Below, piece after piece: positions 1 through 9,069 of a stretch of 64,000 nucleotides of DNA. The notes under the pieces are model-generated. The model ran no database searches. It saw only the letters and a list, made by a program, of their open reading frames with translations, and had not been told where the DNA came from. The DNA lies in contig OX638318.1 of assembly GCA_951812585.1 (NCBI GenBank), positions 2,726,380-2,790,379 on the forward strand, written 5' to 3'. Every line of letters starts with the position of its first letter. Within the stretch, counting starts at the first letter, position 1. This DNA is from Rhodothermales bacterium. GTDB lineage: Bacteria > Bacteroidota > Rhodothermia > Rhodothermales > Bin80. Made by a program: the position numbers and the translations under genes.

Positions 1-193
1 TAACGACACTTGGCGAGCCCGGAGAGGGCCCGGGAGAATTCCGTGGCCGGACAGAGAAGGCTGCCGTCGCCGATCAGGGGAGTGTGGCAGACTTGGAGAA
101 GATGGAAGCGCTCTTGGCAGCCCTGTCTGCATAAGGCTACCCAGCGCCCCCGGGAAGGCATCGTGAGTGGGAACGTGCCGGAGATGTCTCACT

Positions 194-985
194 CTAGTAA
201 GGTTCCGCCCCCTCACGCCGCTCGAGTGACGGCATGAGGTCGTACTTGACCCAGCCAAATTCAGGATCTATGACCAGCGCCATTTCGAAAGCCTTGCGCG
301 CCTCGCTAAGATTGTCCTCGTCCAAATGGGCAATGCCCAACCATGCATATACGTCGCTGTGTCCCCACGAAGGCTGGAGCGGATTCGAGACTGATTCTTC
401 CTGAAAAAGCGTTGCCGCACGACGAAGACCCTCTATGGCCCTCTTCTTGCTGCCTCCCCACATTCTGGGTGTGTTGAAATCGCCGATCGCCTTGAGAAGC
501 ACGACTCTGGGATTGTCGGGAGCGATTTCGACAGCCGTTCTCTGTGCGCGCCTTGACTTTTGCCCGAGTGTCATACCCAACAGGGGCTTAAGACTAATTT
601 TTCGTCCGTAAACGCTCGCCAAGAGCGCCCATCCTTCCGCAAAGGACGGGTCCCGCTGCGTTGATTCCTCCAAGTGGTGGATGGCATAGTCAATGTGCAC
701 GAGCAACTCGCGCTTAGGAATGTCGGGATTGCTGCCGGTAAGCAGATCAACCAGTTGATGCGCGGCGTACGCGGCGTAGTAGTGCGCAAGCGTAGCAAGG
801 CTTTCATCGGCCGTTGCCCGTTCAAACGTTGCGCGGGCTTGCTGAATCTTGTCGGACTTGCCCTCAGACTCGCCTACCCGAAGCATCTGCTTGGCCTGCA
901 ACAGGAGTGAGTCGGCGGGCTGGGCACGTATGGCTGTGACGGAAGCGAGCAACGCCAATATTGCAAGCAAAGTAGAGTGTCGCAT
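194..985 (-). CDS. Secreted TPR-type repeat protein
   Basis: About 263 residues. The chosen ATG at 985 gives a clean signal peptide (LLAILALLASVTAIRAQ, cleavage near residue 20); the longer reading frame to 1054 only adds a charged, non-signal leader. The body is alpha-helical with TPR-like spacing: paired helices around 'ATFERATADESLATLAHYYAAY', 'HLEESTQRDPSFAEGWALLA' and a last unit near 'AWLGIAHLDEDNLSEARKAF'. Such proteins act as periplasmic scaffolds; no partner can be named. It lies 104 bases downstream of, and on the same strand as, the TonB receptor at 1090-3336, so co-transcription is possible but a hairpin separates them. Function beyond protein-protein interaction is unknown. Confidence 0.75.
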   Translation of the reverse strand: MRHSTLLAILALLASVTAIRAQPADSLLLQAKQMLRVGESEGKSDKIQQARATFERATADESLATLAHYYAAYAAHQLVDLLTGSNPDIPKRELLVHIDYAIHHLEESTQRDPSFAEGWALLASVYGRKISLKPLLGMTLGQKSRRAQRTAVEIAPDNPRVVLLKAIGDFNTPRMWGGSKKRAIEGLRRAATLFQEESVSNPLQPSWGHSDVYAWLGIAHLDEDNLSEARKAFEMALVIDPEFGWVKYDLMPSLERREGAEPY

Positions 986-1049
986 GGGGTGCAGAATGTT
1001 GGTGAAGGGATTGCCGCAGTGATAGCGCCTAATTGTCAAGTGTGAAACA

Positions 1050-1078
1050 TGCATTCTGCGTTGAAGCTACAGAATGCA
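1050..1078 (-). terminator. Hairpin between receptor and TPR genes
   Basis: TGCATTCTG (1050-1058) and CAGAATGCA (1070-1078) form a perfect 9-bp stem with an 11-base loop just after the stop of the receptor gene. No clear U-tract follows on the minus strand, so it may be an attenuator, an RNA-stability stem or an imperfect terminator. Confidence 0.35.
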
Positions 1079-1089
1079 ACTGCATTCGG

Positions 1090-3336
1090 CTATGGTGAGA
1101 GGTTGATAACGGCCCCGAAGTACAGGAACCGGCGATACCGCGTGGACCGTCCGCTACGGCTGGAATAGTCCGAGGCATAATCGTAGTCCAAAACGTTGGC
1201 GCGATTGAGCACGTTGCCTACTGAAAGGTAGATGGAGACATTGTGTGCTCCAAACGGCACAAAGTAGTTGGACGCAATGTCGAGCCGGCGGAAGTCGGGC
1301 AGCCGTTCGGAGCCCGGCGGTCCTTCCACAGGTAGATAATATCTTCCTTCACCTGTGGAAATAGCATCGACTATCGGTGTAACCGGACGCCCGGTGGCAT
1401 GCCTAAACGTAAAGCTTCCATATAGAAACCTGACGATTCTCACCTTGCCTACGACCGTTAGGTTGTGCGTAATGTCGAACGGGGATGGCCCTTGTGCCAA
1501 TATATAGTCGGAACCCAGATGCTGGGCCTGAAGCCGCTTTGAATCGAGCAGAGAGTAGGCGAGCCAGCCATTGAACCGAGTCTGTAAGTACGCGCCAAAC
1601 TTGATGAAGAAGTCCAGGCCCCTGGCTTCGCCCTTACCAGTACTGAGATAGGTAGACGCGTCAGTAGAGAGCGTCAAGTTGCGGTACATCTTGTCATAGG
1701 CCTCCAACCTCAGTGTTAGGGGCCCTTGCTCATAGAGCCAACCCGCGATGAGGTGCCGGGCCAGTTGCGGCTCGAGTTTATGCTGCGAGGTCGCCGCTTC
1801 GTATTGGTAGGGCGATGGGAATTGATGATACAGACCCCACGCCAGCCGTATGCGAGAAGCCTCCGAAACCAGGTATCGGACAGAAAGGCGCGGATCCACT
1901 GTGGCCTGACCCGACAGCTGGTGGTAATCGGTCCGAGCGCCCGCCAAAAGGTGCACGCGCCGGGTTACCCTGAATTCTCCTTCACTATATAGGCCAGCTC
2001 GCGTAGCGACGCTTGCGTAGTTGAGGCGTAGCTTGTCCGCTGCTGGATCCAGCACGCCGTCACGAGCAGGCACAGTACCCTGAAAGTGGCTATTTGTGCG
2101 CTCAATTTCAGCACCAACCCCGAAGCGGGTGCGCTGCCCATAGTCTCGTTCGGCATCGGTTCGCAGCTTGTAGGTGTTATCACTTGGCTCGAGATCCAGG
2201 TTTCCAAGCTGCTGGCGGGCCGCGAAGCGACTAAGTGAGGCACTGGTTTGCACGAACCATGATCCCAGGATGTCCGTCCACTGGACGTTGTGCAGCCAGC
2301 TCGTCGTTTCACCGCGGTAAAGGCCATCAAAGGACGGCTCGGCGACGAACACTCCCAAACTTTCATCTGTGGTGAAGTTGAACATCTTGACGCGGCCGCT
2401 CGGCGAATATTGGAAAATGACACTGAGACTGCCATCGTAACTTCTGGGCGTCGTCAAGAACTGATCTTTCTGGCCGTTCAGCCGAAACATCGTGGCAGTA
2501 GAGCTGCGATTGCCGGTAAGGTGCACGCCCAGTTTTTCGGGCAGTATCGGAATGTGCGAACCGAGAGATGCCGCCGCGAGACCGATGCCCAGTGTGTATT
2601 GATGCGCGGGCGGCATATCCTGACTGTCCATTGCGAGTATGGCCGAGAGCGCGTTGCCGTAGCGTGCAGAGAATCCGCCAGCGGAGAAAACGGTGCCGCG
2701 AACAAGAAATGGGGAGATGGTCCCGAAGACACCTCCGGTAGGAGATTCATACTTGTACGGATGGACCACCGTTGCCTGGTCGAGCAGGATGACGGTTTCG
2801 CTCACGTCACCGCCTCGGACAAATAGCCCTGCACCTTCGTCCACCATCGCCACACCGGGAAAAGTCTTGATAACCTGAAAAATGTCGGCAGCCGCCCCGG
2901 CGGTGGTAATTACTTCCAGCGTTTGGAGCGTGGCCGTTTCAGCATCGCCTGTGGTGTAGGCATCCGCTTCGACGATTGTCTCGCTTAGGTCGACCAGGGC
3001 TTGCCGAAGTACGATACGGACGGTTATGGTGTCTCCCGGAGCTATGTGGAGTCGCTGGCCGTAGGCATCGAAACCAAGCATTGTGGCCCGAATCTGCTGA
3101 TCGCCCAGATGCTGAGTCCTGAATTCAAATTGTCCATCTACCGCTGTCGCCGCCCCGTCCGTAGTGTCGAGAATGAACACATTGACATAAGCCAACGGAA
3201 GGCCATCGGCATCAGTCACGCTGCCCTTAATAGTAGCAAACGCAGTTACCTGAGCTGTTAGCTCCACAGGCAGAACCAAGGCCAGCAGCAGCATCGCCAC
3301 CAGCCATTTGTTCGAGACTGGATACGAATCAGGCAT
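1090..3336 (-). CDS. TonB-dependent outer-membrane receptor
   Basis: 748 residues. There is an N-terminal signal segment (LVAMLLLALVLPVELTAQ), then a carboxypeptidase-regulatory-like/CNA-B beta-sandwich (about 35-115, 'IKGSVTDADGLPLAYVNV'), a plug domain (about 130-240, with 'GLFVRGGDVSETVILLDQ' and 'GGFSARYGNALSAI') and a beta-barrel ending in 'RYRRFLYFGAVINLSP', with aromatic residues near the C-terminus as expected for barrel insertion. The family imports large or scarce ligands using TonB energy; the ligand here cannot be inferred. No SusD-type partner is adjacent, so it is not a classical Sus pair. A TPR gene follows on the same strand. Confidence 0.9.
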   Translation of the reverse strand: MPDSYPVSNKWLVAMLLLALVLPVELTAQVTAFATIKGSVTDADGLPLAYVNVFILDTTDGAATAVDGQFEFRTQHLGDQQIRATMLGFDAYGQRLHIAPGDTITVRIVLRQALVDLSETIVEADAYTTGDAETATLQTLEVITTAGAAADIFQVIKTFPGVAMVDEGAGLFVRGGDVSETVILLDQATVVHPYKYESPTGGVFGTISPFLVRGTVFSAGGFSARYGNALSAILAMDSQDMPPAHQYTLGIGLAAASLGSHIPILPEKLGVHLTGNRSSTATMFRLNGQKDQFLTTPRSYDGSLSVIFQYSPSGRVKMFNFTTDESLGVFVAEPSFDGLYRGETTSWLHNVQWTDILGSWFVQTSASLSRFAARQQLGNLDLEPSDNTYKLRTDAERDYGQRTRFGVGAEIERTNSHFQGTVPARDGVLDPAADKLRLNYASVATRAGLYSEGEFRVTRRVHLLAGARTDYHQLSGQATVDPRLSVRYLVSEASRIRLAWGLYHQFPSPYQYEAATSQHKLEPQLARHLIAGWLYEQGPLTLRLEAYDKMYRNLTLSTDASTYLSTGKGEARGLDFFIKFGAYLQTRFNGWLAYSLLDSKRLQAQHLGSDYILAQGPSPFDITHNLTVVGKVRIVRFLYGSFTFRHATGRPVTPIVDAISTGEGRYYLPVEGPPGSERLPDFRRLDIASNYFVPFGAHNVSIYLSVGNVLNRANVLDYDYASDYSSRSGRSTRYRRFLYFGAVINLSP

Positions 3337-3989
3337 TTCTGTCGCGCTGGATTGACGCCATTTCGCGAGAACGGTTCACCCTGATTGCAGCTGTTCTGGA
3401 GTTGGGTCCCGGCTTGGCGCAGCCAGCGGTACCGAAGGCACTGTTTCGCCCTCGAATAGTACGAGTACGTGTGTCCAAGAAAGTAAGTTGCAAGCAGGCG
3501 CAAACGCACTGTGAGCGTCCGTGTGACGATCCTTACCCTCGTACCCTCCCCCAACTCAGTAGGGAAGTGAGGACCTGCCAGTCTTAGCAAAACCGCAAAT
3601 TGCTGTCCAAATGAATAAGCGGCCGACTTTGGGCAACTCCTACGCGGGAATGCCCCCCCCCCCGGCTTGTCCGGAATCGCCATTTCGAGTGATATGACGC
3701 CTATGCACCTTGCCGGCTCTTGAGATCATTCCCGCACAAGGCACTAGCCTCTCGGGCTTTTTGTTCTCGGCTACCAGTTGACCATTCCCGCAGGTCGTCA
3801 TTAACAAGCCAAATGCGGGACCAATTGAAACGCAATCCACGAGCAAGGTGTTGGGTAGCGCTAGTCTGCGCTAATGGCGTTATGGCCGGAAGCTCGGCTG
3901 TACTGCTAAGCTGGTCGGCACACGGAAGAGTGGAAGTCAGGCGCGGGCCCTCACTCAGATTCCGTAACTTTTTGGCTCCGCTGGCCAGC
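3337..3989. other. Gene-free stretch with an 11-base poly-C tract
   Basis: No reading frame here has recognisable coding character; the open frames are short, overlapping and low in complexity. A run of 11 C residues lies at 3653-3663. The segment precedes a decaying xylanase gene and is probably degraded upstream DNA. Confidence 0.5.
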
Positions 3990-4433
3990 CACGTGATCAA
4001 GTTGCCGCTACGAAACAGCACGAGTTGCGCTTTAGTCTTCTGCCTTCTGGCCATCAGCTGCGGCCAGGCGGCGCCGACGGAGCCCAAGCCTCCAGAAGAG
4101 CTTGAGGCGCTGAGAGATGTGGCACCGCTTCCTGTAGGTGTAGCCTTTCGGTCAGGTCACCTTGGATCTGCGCAACATACACGGGTGGTGTCGCGCACCT
4201 TCAGCAGCATCACCGCTGAGTACGAAATGAAGATGAATCCGCTCTCTGGCGGCAGAGACATCTACAACTGGCAGGCGGTAGACGACCTCGTCTCGTACGC
4301 GAAGACGCAGGACATGCAGGTCCACGGCCATGCGCTTATCTGGCACGAAACCGTTCCGGCATGGCTGGAAAACTTCTCCGGCAGCGATCAGGAATTTGAG
4401 GAAATTGTTAAGGAATGGCGATTATATAGTTAA
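3990..4433 (+). pseudogene. Truncated GH10 endo-1,4-beta-xylanase
   Basis: The frame encodes a lipoprotein-like leader (ALVFCLLAISCGQ, near 4028-4066), then the beginning of a glycoside hydrolase family 10 barrel: 'FSSITAEYEMKMNPL' matches the FNxxTAENEMKW region, 'YNWQAVDDLVSYA' and 'VHGHALIWHETVPAWL' match the second and third strands. GH10 enzymes hydrolyse xylan and need about 300-350 residues; only about 105 are present, and both catalytic glutamates would lie beyond the truncation. The frame stops at 4431-4433, abutting the stop of a convergent IS-related ORF. No good ATG precedes the leader, so the start is approximate (a GTG/TTG near 3990). It is presumably inactive, cut by the IS1595-type insertion that follows. 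Confidence 0.7.
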
Positions 4434-4618
4434 CTGAAGCTTACTTCATCCTGGGCGGCGGGCTTGGCCTTCGGTGCCTCCGGCCTCCCGCCCTTCAAAA
4501 ACTGCCGCGTAGCTTCCAGTATCGTTAGCCCGCCGTAGCGCGGATTCGCCGCTGGCGTGTTGTCCCACGTGTCCTGCAAGCGCTTATGCTTGCGCTCCTG
4601 CCGGTCGCCTTTTGTCAT
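4430..4618 (-). CDS. Small companion ORF of an IS1595-type element
   Basis: 62 residues from the ATG at 4618, rich in Lys/Arg/Pro, with a central 'NPRYGGLTILEATRQFLKGG' segment. Short basic ORFs of this style often follow IS1595/ISXO2 transposases; here it sits directly downstream of the transposase remnant ending at 4669 and on the same strand. Its role is unknown and, as the transposase is broken, it may no longer be functional. The stop codon overlaps the stop of the truncated xylanase on the other strand. Confidence 0.45.
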   Translation of the reverse strand: MTKGDRQERKHKRLQDTWDNTPAANPRYGGLTILEATRQFLKGGRPEAPKAKPAAQDEVSFS

Positions 4619-4668
4619 TTCAGTGTCCTGTGTCCGTATGGATTGATCCACTTGGCTGGTGCACAACG

Positions 4669-5125
4669 CTACGCTGACAGCGTAGCGTACATGAGCCGTT
4701 TGCCCACCATACCAGCCACGACGTGCTGCCTTTGCTCCAGCGTATCCATTGTGCAAACGTTGTGCTTGCCCGCAAACTGGTGCCCGTAGCGGTGCACGTG
4801 CTTCTTGCTCCAGTGGTGGTACCTACCATGATACGCCCGCTTGAACATGCTCCAGAATGACTCCAGCCCGTTCGTGTGCGCCATGCCATTGACCCACTCG
4901 CCGACCGAGTGCTTGACGGTTTCGTGCTGCATCCCAAGCATGCCCTTGTAGACGTGCGCCTCATCGGTGTAGACCGTTGTGCCGAGGTGTTATCGTAAAC
5001 GAACGGCTGTAAGGTCGCTGCATTCGTGCTCTCCACCACTTCGGCCCGAATCTGCCCGCTTGCACGGTCTTTCAGGCCGGCCACCGCTGTCTTGACTACC
5101 GGGCCGCGTCCATCCCGTATCCACC
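4669..5125 (-). pseudogene. IS1595 (ISXO2-like) transposase remnant
   Basis: Two frames together give the C-terminal half of an ISXO2-like DDE transposase: 'VKTAVAGLKDRASGQIRAEV' and 'LQPFVYDNTSAQ' in one frame, then, after a frameshift near 4980-4990, 'TVYTDEAHVYKGM', 'HETVKHSVGEWVNGMAHTNG' and 'ESFWSMFKRAYHGRYHHWS', ending at 4669. The HTNGxESFWSxxKR block is the family signature around the last catalytic residue. The N-terminal zinc-ribbon half (CPxC motifs) is missing; a foreign Asp-box fragment lies there instead. The element is dead by truncation and frameshift. I did not find terminal inverted repeats with confidence. Confidence 0.8.
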
Positions 5126-5410
5126 AGCCCAGATCACATCAGGATCTGCTTTGGACACGCGTACCAGACTTCTCCACGTACCTCCTCAGTTCCGCGTAAT
5201 GCTCGTGCGGGACCACGTAGCGCCAAAGTCGGTAGAGCGATGCACACCATCGTGCTTGATGGTATACACCGTGTGCGGTGCGTCGTTGGAGTGGGCAATG
5301 GAGGCCAGAAACTGCCCAATGCTCGTGTCCCAGGCCAGGGATTCCTGCCAAGTGGTCCACCGTTTTTAGTGCGGAAAGGAAAATGGCGGAGTATTGTACC
5401 GTTCCCAGCA
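5126..5410 (-). pseudogene. Fragment of an Asp-box (BNR/sortilin-like) repeat protein
   Basis: Read on the minus strand, this stretch holds 'KNGGP' and then, after a one-base slip, 'TWQESLAWDTS', 'PHTVYTIKHDGVHRSTDFG' and 'ATWSRTSITRN', a stop, and 'WRSLVRVSKADPDVIWAGGY' in the same frame. The S-x-D-x-G-x-T-W block is the Asp-box motif found in beta-propellers such as sialidases, sortilins and photosystem assembly factors. Stops and at least one frameshift show that the gene is dead. It is joined directly to the IS1595 remnant, which suggests that the insertion landed in, or a deletion ended in, this gene. Confidence 0.5.
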
Positions 5411-5623
5411 TTTTTCTGGCATCGTCAGCATGCCAGAGGGCTCGATTCCGTCCCCGCCGATCTCATGAGACCATGACTGGACCAGTGAAGGCACGCACTG
5501 TTTGCGCCGAAAGCAATAGATTTGGCTAATTCAATTCTCTGCAAGAAATTGGCAATAAATCGCTTGACTATGATTCGGCCTTCGGGGCTTATTGCACCCT
5601 TTCCGAAGACGCCGAGGGCCGGG

Positions 5624-7438
5624 ATGCCTATGATTCGCCGCTGTTGCGCCACGATGGGGCGCGTTCTTCTGATTGGGCTGGTAGTCGGCGGTGCGATGGC
5701 CCTGCTTTGCGACCCTGCGTTTGCTGCGCCGCAGGAAGCCGATCCCGACTACCGGACGCTGCCATTTATCAGCAGCCGCGTCGCGATTTGGATCATCGCA
5801 GAGCTGCACCTGATGTTCGCGGCCTTTGTACTCGCGGTCCCGATGTTTGCGCTCATCATCGAGTACATCGGCTACAAGACTGGAGACAAACGCTTTGACC
5901 AGTTGGCGTACGACTTCACCAAGCTTCTGTCGGTGTCGTTTTCGTTTACGGCCACGCTGGGGGCGCTGCTCACCTTTGGCCTGATTGTGCTGTACCCGGC
6001 GCTGACGAAGTACCTGGTGAAGATCTTCAGCTGGACCTTTCTGCCGTACGTACTGCTGTTCTTCTTCGAAGCTGTCTTCCTGTACGCGTACTACTACGGA
6101 TGGGGCAAGTTTTCGCCACGCGTGCACCTCTTCCTGGGCCTCATGCTCAACATCGTGGGCACTGCCATCATGTTCATTGCGAACGCGTGGCTGACCTTCA
6201 TGAATACGCCCAGCGGCATTGACGAGCTCGGCAACCTGACGAGCATCTGGGATGCGATCAACAACTACATTTGGATGCCGATCAACATCCATCGATTGAT
6301 CGCCAACATGGCGTTTGGTGGCGCTATCGGGGCGGCATACGGGGCATACAAGTTCTTGGGGGCACGCACGCTGGAAGAGAAAGCTCACTATGACTGGATG
6401 GGCTATATCGGAAATTTCATCGCCATCTGTGCGCTGCTCCCGCTTCCTTTTGCGGGATACTGGCTGGGCGTTGAGATCTACGCCTACGACCAGAGCCTGG
6501 GCATCACCCTTATGGGAGGCACCTTCTCCTGGCTGTTCATCATCCAGGCTGTGCTCATCGGCAACTTGTTTCTGGCGGCCAACTATTACCTGTGGCTCAG
6601 CATGGGCCGCATCGCCGGCGCTGAGCGTTACCGCAAGTTCATCAAGTACCTGTTGGCGGTCATCACGCTCTGCTTCATCGTCTGGGCGACGCCACATTCA
6701 CTGGTGGCCACCGTGGAGGAAGCCCGTGCGATGGGCGGATCGCACCACCCGATACTGAATGTGCTGGGCGTAATGAGTGCCAAGAACACGGCGGTCAACC
6801 TCTTGATCCTCACGACCTACGTCAGCTTTCTGCTCTACCGGCGGGCCAACAAGGATGCTACGGTCAGCTGGGCAAAGACCGGCAACCTGGTGCAATTCGG
6901 CATCTTTGCGGTCGTGGTGATCTTCGTGGTCTTCCTGGGCGTCTATGGCTACTTCGTCGACGCGCAGACACGTATCGGACTTTCACAGCCTCAGGTTTTC
7001 TCCGTTCTGTTTGCGATGGTCGCCGTGACGGTCATCGACATCTTTCTCTTCAGGGGTGCCAAAAAGCGCGGCGACATCGCCTGGGGAAAGATTCCCGCCC
7101 GTGCGCAGTACGCCTTGTTCTTCTTGGCCATCACGTTTGCCTGGCTGATGGGCCTGATGGGCTATGTGCGGGCCGGGATGCGTCAGCATTGGCACGTATA
7201 TGGCGTAGTCCGTGACACCTCGGTGGATGCCTTCACGCCCACCCTGGGCTTTGCCGGCCTTGTGGTATCGATTACTGTCATCATCTTTTTCCTGTTTATT
7301 GCCGTGGTCTTCTTCCTCTCGGGCTTGTCGTCGCAGAAGAACTGGGTCGCGTCCCCCAAGCGGACCCGACGTTGGTTCAGGCGCGCAAAGCCCGCCGATG
7401 AGCTGGACGCCGGCACTCTTTCATCCGATGCCTCGTGA
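5624..7438 (+). CDS. Cytochrome bd-like oxidase membrane subunit (CydA superfamily)
   Basis: About 604 residues from the ATG at 5624; an alternative ATG at 5654 gives a shorter leader (MGRVLLIGLVVGGAMALLCD, then FAAP). Many hydrophobic segments are visible. CydA-like landmarks include 'WIIAELHLMFAAFVLAVP' (candidate axial His in helix 1), 'NIHRLIANMAFGG' (candidate second haem His) and 'LMGGTFSWLFI'. Unlike true CydA, I see no GRQPW motif or long Q-loop, and no CydB follows. Instead the stop overlaps the start of a cytochrome c gene by 4 bases (ATGA-type overlap with a GTG start). Similar bd-like proteins without a quinol site occur in Nitrospira and related groups. Inference: a haem-containing membrane redox subunit that takes electrons from or gives them to cytochromes c. 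Oxygen reduction is not proven. Confidence 0.8.
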   Translation: MPMIRRCCATMGRVLLIGLVVGGAMALLCDPAFAAPQEADPDYRTLPFISSRVAIWIIAELHLMFAAFVLAVPMFALIIEYIGYKTGDKRFDQLAYDFTKLLSVSFSFTATLGALLTFGLIVLYPALTKYLVKIFSWTFLPYVLLFFFEAVFLYAYYYGWGKFSPRVHLFLGLMLNIVGTAIMFIANAWLTFMNTPSGIDELGNLTSIWDAINNYIWMPINIHRLIANMAFGGAIGAAYGAYKFLGARTLEEKAHYDWMGYIGNFIAICALLPLPFAGYWLGVEIYAYDQSLGITLMGGTFSWLFIIQAVLIGNLFLAANYYLWLSMGRIAGAERYRKFIKYLLAVITLCFIVWATPHSLVATVEEARAMGGSHHPILNVLGVMSAKNTAVNLLILTTYVSFLLYRRANKDATVSWAKTGNLVQFGIFAVVVIFVVFLGVYGYFVDAQTRIGLSQPQVFSVLFAMVAVTVIDIFLFRGAKKRGDIAWGKIPARAQYALFFLAITFAWLMGLMGYVRAGMRQHWHVYGVVRDTSVDAFTPTLGFAGLVVSITVIIFFLFIAVVFFLSGLSSQKNWVASPKRTRRWFRRAKPADELDAGTLSSDAS

Positions 7439-8232
7439 AACACGCCCTTTCCATCTTTGGCTTTACCATTCTGGTATCGGCCTTCTATTGGTATGTGAGC
7501 TTGTGGGTGCCGCAAAAGCGCACGGAGCCACCTGAGGATATCGCCATCAGCCAAGACCTCACGACCGACGAGATGGTCGCCATCGGCGAAGAAATCGTGG
7601 CAGGCAAAGGCACATGTCTCACTTGCCACACCATGGGAGATCACAGCACAACGCTGCGCTTCCCGGACCTGGACAACATCGGCGCGGTGGCGGCGACCCG
7701 CGTAGAAGGGCAGGACGATGTGGCCTACCTGGCCGAGTCCATGTATGACCCCAATGCTTATGTGGTGCCCGGTTTTGTGGCAGGCATGCCGCTCGTCGCA
7801 AGGCCCCCCATTGCGCTCACCGATGATGAGATCCTCACCGTGATCGCGTATCTGCAGTCGCTCGGCGGCACGCCCACCGTTACGATGGCTACGACCTTGG
7901 AAGGGCAGGGCCAGAGCGTCGCCGCCGAACAGGCTGCGCCAGTCGCGGCGGGCGGCAACAGAGACGCGGAAACACTCTTTACCACCTATCTCTGCAACAC
8001 GTGTCACAGCCTGGATGGCTCACCGCTGGCCGGCCCGTCGCTGCAGGGTGTTGGCGGTCGGCTCAGCCAGGCGGAGATCTACGAGTCCATCCTGGACCCG
8101 GATGCAACCATCGCGGAAGGATTTGCGGCAGCCACAGGGACCATGGGCACGCTGCTCAATGCAGTCGGATTCAGCGAGCAGGTTTCGGCTCAGGAGCTGC
8201 AGTCGCTGGTCGAGTACCTTTCAGGATTATAG
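7435..8232 (+). CDS. Membrane-anchored dihaem cytochrome c
   Basis: 265 residues beginning with GTG at 7435, overlapping the bd-like gene by 4 bases. One N-terminal helix (about 5-25) anchors it. Two class I cytochrome domains follow: the first haem site is CLTCH at residues 61-65 and the second CNTCH at 187-191, joined by an Ala/Gln-rich linker (about 150-175). Candidate sixth ligands are Met119 ('VAGMPL') in the first domain and the Met of 'TGTMGTLL' in the second. Its position as the next gene of the operon suggests it is the immediate electron carrier for the bd-like subunit, on the periplasmic side. Confidence 0.9.
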   Translation: MKHALSIFGFTILVSAFYWYVSLWVPQKRTEPPEDIAISQDLTTDEMVAIGEEIVAGKGTCLTCHTMGDHSTTLRFPDLDNIGAVAATRVEGQDDVAYLAESMYDPNAYVVPGFVAGMPLVARPPIALTDDEILTVIAYLQSLGGTPTVTMATTLEGQGQSVAAEQAAPVAAGGNRDAETLFTTYLCNTCHSLDGSPLAGPSLQGVGGRLSQAEIYESILDPDATIAEGFAAATGTMGTLLNAVGFSEQVSAQELQSLVEYLSGL

Positions 8233-8238
8233 CGGCTT

Positions 8239-9066
8239 ATGAATCTGCTTGTACTTCTTGTGATTGTTGCAGCCCTGGCAGCGCTGCAGCTGGTGGCGAC
8301 GCGATGGGTCACCGTAAACAGGTTGGCCTGGATGGCTGTCTGGTGGGTCGCAATCTATCTGGGGCTGGCCTACGGCATTAACCCGCCGCTGCCGAGTTCC
8401 ATCATCGTGTTGTTCATGGCCATCGTGACACTCGCCCTGGCGGTCTATCTTTCCGCTGATTCGGACGAGCTCGCTTCGGCCGTGCAGACCGTGACGGCGT
8501 TCATCGTTGAAAAGCGCTTCAGGGTAGCCCTCTTGACTGTGCTGGCGGTGCTGCCGCTTTTGGTGGCGCTGAAGGTATACACGAACCTGTCCAATCCACC
8601 TCAGCCGCCTTCCAGCAGCAGGACCATTCATCCGCCGCCTCCAGCATCCATCATCTTCGACGGGACGGCGATTGATCTGGCGACCGCCAATAATCCGTAC
8701 AGAGAGCTCGAACACACGGATCCAGCAGCGTTTGCGCAGCATGTGGAGAATGGGCGTCGCGTATACTTTGAGAACTGCTTCTACTGCCACGGCGACAACA
8801 TGCAGGGCGCCGGCATGTTCGCACACGGGTACGATCCAATCCCCGCCAATTTCAACGATCCTACGACCATTGCCATGCTCCAGGAGTCGTATCTCTTCTG
8901 GCGTATAGCCAAGGGGGCGCCGGGCCTGCCTTCAGAATCCACTCCTTGGTCGAGCGCCATGCCGGCGTGGGAGAACTTTCTCACCGAAGAGGAGATCTGG
9001 GATGTGATCATCTTCTTGTACGAGTTCACCGGTTACGAGCCGCGCGCACAGGGCATGCCGCACTAA
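8239..9066 (+). CDS. Multi-helix monohaem cytochrome c
   Basis: 275 residues. Three or four hydrophobic helices in the first 115 residues ('LLVLLVIVAALAALQLVA', 'WMAVWWVAIYLGLAYGI', 'VLFMAIVTLALAVYL', 'LLTVLAVLPLLVALKVY') are followed by a proline-rich linker and a cytochrome c domain with haem motif CFYCHG at residues 180-185. A Met in 'AMPAWENFLTEEEIW' is a likely axial ligand, a typical class I C-terminal arrangement. It starts 7 bases after the dihaem cytochrome stop. The fusion of a small membrane module to a cytochrome resembles membrane-bound partner subunits of respiratory complexes; its exact counterpart is not known to me. Confidence 0.85.
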   Translation: MNLLVLLVIVAALAALQLVATRWVTVNRLAWMAVWWVAIYLGLAYGINPPLPSSIIVLFMAIVTLALAVYLSADSDELASAVQTVTAFIVEKRFRVALLTVLAVLPLLVALKVYTNLSNPPQPPSSSRTIHPPPPASIIFDGTAIDLATANNPYRELEHTDPAAFAQHVENGRRVYFENCFYCHGDNMQGAGMFAHGYDPIPANFNDPTTIAMLQESYLFWRIAKGAPGLPSESTPWSSAMPAWENFLTEEEIWDVIIFLYEFTGYEPRAQGMPH

Positions 9067-9069
9067 GCC

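Noticed and set aside
5531-6697. 388-codon minus-strand frame inside the bd-like gene
   Set aside because: It is the antisense shadow of a real membrane gene; the composition is Arg/His/Asp/Gln-rich without helices or family motifs, and the opposite strand has clear CydA-like features.
5624-7438. Canonical cytochrome bd quinol oxidase (CydAB)
   Set aside because: I see no GRQPW motif or Q-loop and no CydB neighbour; cytochromes c follow instead. It is called bd-like only.
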